A DNA stretch of 64,000 bases, taken from positions 124,001 to 188,000 of the forward strand of contig NZ_WHUT02000001.1 of assembly GCF_009380135.2 (NCBI RefSeq), read 5' to 3'. The position numbers were made by a program, and so were the translations under genes. Below the pieces are notes generated by a model, which worked only from the letters and a program-made list of their open reading frames with translations, was not told where the DNA came from and searched no databases. This document shows, piece by piece, positions 62,605 to 64,000 of this stretch (the first letter of the stretch is position 1; each line of letters opens with the position of its first letter). This DNA is from Fertoeibacter niger (GTDB lineage: Bacteria > Pseudomonadota > Alphaproteobacteria > Rhodobacterales > Rhodobacteraceae).

Positions 62605-63090
62605 TCAACGCCGACGGTCGCCGCCGCCGAAGCCGCCACGATCACCGCCGAAGCCGCCACCGCTGCGTTCCGGGCGATCACCACGGTCGCCGCCAAAGCT
62701 GCGCTCGGGACGGTCGCCGCGATCCGGGCGGTCGCCACGGTCGGGACGGTCGCCGCGCTCACGCTCGTCGCGCTTCTGCATCTGCACCGACGGGCCTTCG
62801 GCATGGCCATCAACCTTGATGGTCAGAATGCGCATTACGTCGTCATGCAGGCGCATCAGGCGTTCCATTTCCTGCACGGCCGCCGAGGGGGCATCCGATT
62901 TCAGAAAGGCATAGTGGCCCTTGCGGTTCTTGTTGATCTTGTAGGCCATCGTCTTGACGCCCCAGTATTCGTGTTCAACGATCTTGCCACCGTTGTCTGC
63001 GATCACTGCGGAGAAATGTTCGATAAGGCCTTCGGCTTGCGTGTTGGAAAGATCCTGACGCGCAATGAAAACATGCTCGTAAAGCGGCAT
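62605..63090 (-). CDS. rpsF: 30S ribosomal protein S6 with arginine-rich tail
   Basis: S6 binds S18 and 16S rRNA. The 161-residue protein has the S6 core ([46 protein letters not shown] in pieces, [19 protein letters not shown]) and a C-terminal tail of about 45 residues built from RGDRPDRG and GGFGGDRG units. E. coli S6 has a glutamate tail instead. ATG 63090 is the family start; the frame opens earlier at 63156. It heads the operon. Confidence 0.96.
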   Translation of the reverse strand: MPLYEHVFIARQDLSNTQAEGLIEHFSAVIADNGGKIVEHEYWGVKTMAYKINKNRKGHYAFLKSDAPSAAVQEMERLMRLHDDVMRILTIKVDGHAEGPSVQMQKRDERERGDRPDRGDRPDRGDRPERSFGGDRGDRPERSGGGFGGDRGGFGGGDRRR

Positions 63091-63372
63091 GTCAGCTCCA
63101 TTTCTATCAAGGCGCATTTCATAGGTCGGGCCAAATCCTTGCCGCGGCCCGTCCACGAGAGGCTGCGCCGGTTCACGTGAGTGCGGAAGGATGGGGCCTT
63201 ATACAGGCGTTTTGCCGCGATGCAAGGGTCAAGCGGTCTTGCTGCGGCGCAGCGTGCCCCGTGGCTGTGACTGGGCGAACACAATATGTTCAAGTCTGTG
63301 CAATTGCTTGGGCGATGCTGCGCGTGCATCTATGCCCCAGACGCATTCGTCCTTCCCAACCCGGAGACTTCG

Positions 63373-63954
63373 ATGACCCGTTTCTTCCCCGCCCTGGCTT
63401 TCGCATCGGCGCTGGCACTTGGCACCGCCGCACAGGCCGCGCCCGAGAAATACACCCTGGACGCCAGCCACAGCCAGATCGTGTTTTCCTACAACCACCT
63501 GGGTTTTTCCACTGGCTATGGCATGTTTTCCGGCTTCAACGGCGAGATCATGTTCGATCAGGCCGACCCGGCTGCATCGTCGGTGACGGTGTCCTTCCCG
63601 GTGAACACCATGCTGACCGGCTGGCAGGAACGGTTTGACCATTTCATGTCTCCCGACTTTTTCGGCGCGACGGATGACGAGATGGTCACATTCACCTCGA
63701 CCGGCATCGAAGTGACCGGCGAGAAAACCGCGCTGATCACCGGCGACCTGACGCTGAACGGTGTCACGAAATCGGTGGTGCTGGATGCGGTGCTGAACCA
63801 GGTCGGCGATCACCCGATGGCGGGCACGCCCTGGGCCGGCTTCAACGCCACCACCACGCTGCTGCGGTCAGACTATGGCCTCGGCATGTTCGCGCCCTTC
63901 GTGTCCGAAGAAGTGGCCGTGACGATCAGCGTCGAGGCGATGAAAGCCGAGTGA
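63373..63954 (+). CDS. YceI-family secreted lipocalin-like protein
   Basis: The 193-residue product has a signal peptide (FFPALAFASALALGTAAQA) and a YceI beta-barrel (YTLDASHSQIVFSYNHLGFS, ALITGDLTLNGVTKSVVLDA, SDYGLGMFAPFVSEEVAVTI). YceI proteins bind isoprenoid or amide ligands and are often periplasmic and stress-induced. ATG 63373 follows GGAGAC; the frame opens earlier. A terminator follows at the window end. Confidence 0.9.
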   Translation: MTRFFPALAFASALALGTAAQAAPEKYTLDASHSQIVFSYNHLGFSTGYGMFSGFNGEIMFDQADPAASSVTVSFPVNTMLTGWQERFDHFMSPDFFGATDDEMVTFTSTGIEVTGEKTALITGDLTLNGVTKSVVLDAVLNQVGDHPMAGTPWAGFNATTTLLRSDYGLGMFAPFVSEEVAVTISVEAMKAE

Positions 63955-63977
63955 TCCATCCTGCGGGATGACAACAG

Positions 63978-63999
63978 GCCGCCGGGGCAACCCGGCGGC
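63978..63999 (+). terminator. Hairpin after the YceI gene at the window edge
   Basis: GCCGCCGGG (63978-63986) pairs with CCCGGCGGC (63991-63999) around GCAA. The window ends at the next base, so any T tract cannot be seen. Confidence 0.65.
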
Positions 64000-64000
64000 T

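Noticed and set aside
62605-62790. CRISPR-like short repeats in rpsF
   Set aside because: They are in-frame coding repeats for the RGDRPDRG tail, with no spacers.

Overview
The window is high-GC, gene-dense chromosome from a Rhodobacteraceae-like alphaproteobacterium. The assignment rests on the fpr/cysI/cysH/DUF934/DUF2849 sulfur block, secDF followed by ccmABCDG (the hel genes of Rhodobacter), an IF-3 beginning [11 protein letters not shown], the MoxR/VWA/XdhC molybdenum-accessory set, and a DddP-type DMSP lyase. I see no rRNA, CRISPR array, insertion sequence, integrase or phage module. This is mostly core genome with a few AT-richer islets.

Layout. 0-2.4 kb: start of a dimethylglycine/sarcosine dehydrogenase-like flavoprotein cut by the window edge, a divergent LysR regulator with a 19-bp palindrome between them, and an SDR. 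2.4-12 kb, nearly all minus strand: purF, cvpA, radA, an AT-rich leucine-rich-repeat gene, a PqiA-domain protein, a coiled-coil membrane protein, then alr-mlaE-mlaF and a small membrane protein as an overlapping operon. 12-18.7 kb, plus strand: MoxR ATPase, VWA protein, OmpA-like protein, XdhC and a molybdopterin-binding protein, probably maturing a molybdenum hydroxylase encoded elsewhere. 18.7-24.9 kb: infC with a probable AUA start, an Ala-rich anchored protein, fpr, the assimilatory sulfur operon (DUF2849-cysI-cysH-DUF934) and a divergent Lrp/AsnC regulator. 25-31 kb: P450 plus EamA exporter, tpiA, a HesB/SufA-type protein and a SufT-type protein, ltrA, ssb. 31-42 kb: lytic transglycosylase, serS, 2OG-Fe(II) oxygenase, pentapeptide-repeat protein, yajC-secD-secF, an Mth938-like gene, ccmABCDG. 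42-54.5 kb: TM2 protein, acnA, DUF1223 protein, LpxL-type acyltransferase, an orphan FliG-like protein, two small secreted proteins sharing a cysteine motif, purB, a DUF333 lipoprotein coupled to dddP, a DUF3445 N-demethylase. 54.5-64 kb: glnA-glnB, NAD(P)HX repair enzyme, Hint-domain protein, tRNA-Leu(UAG)-tig, a duplicated Cys-motif SH3 protein, rpsF-rpsR-rplI, and a YceI protein.

The strongest signals beyond routine annotation are: (1) a six-copy dispersed intergenic repeat with a fixed orientation relative to the preceding gene's 3' end in five of six copies; (2) a DddP homologue retaining all metal ligands and catalytic residues; (3) the non-canonical infC start; (4) an exact internal Cys-spacing duplication in the SH3 protein; (5) a matching cysteine motif in two adjacent small secreted proteins, one of only 56 residues; (6) an orphan FliG with a changed EHPQR motif; (7) tandem 14-bp repeats before ltrA; (8) a cysteine-less Hint protein. 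I see no clear evidence of a wholly new multi-gene system.
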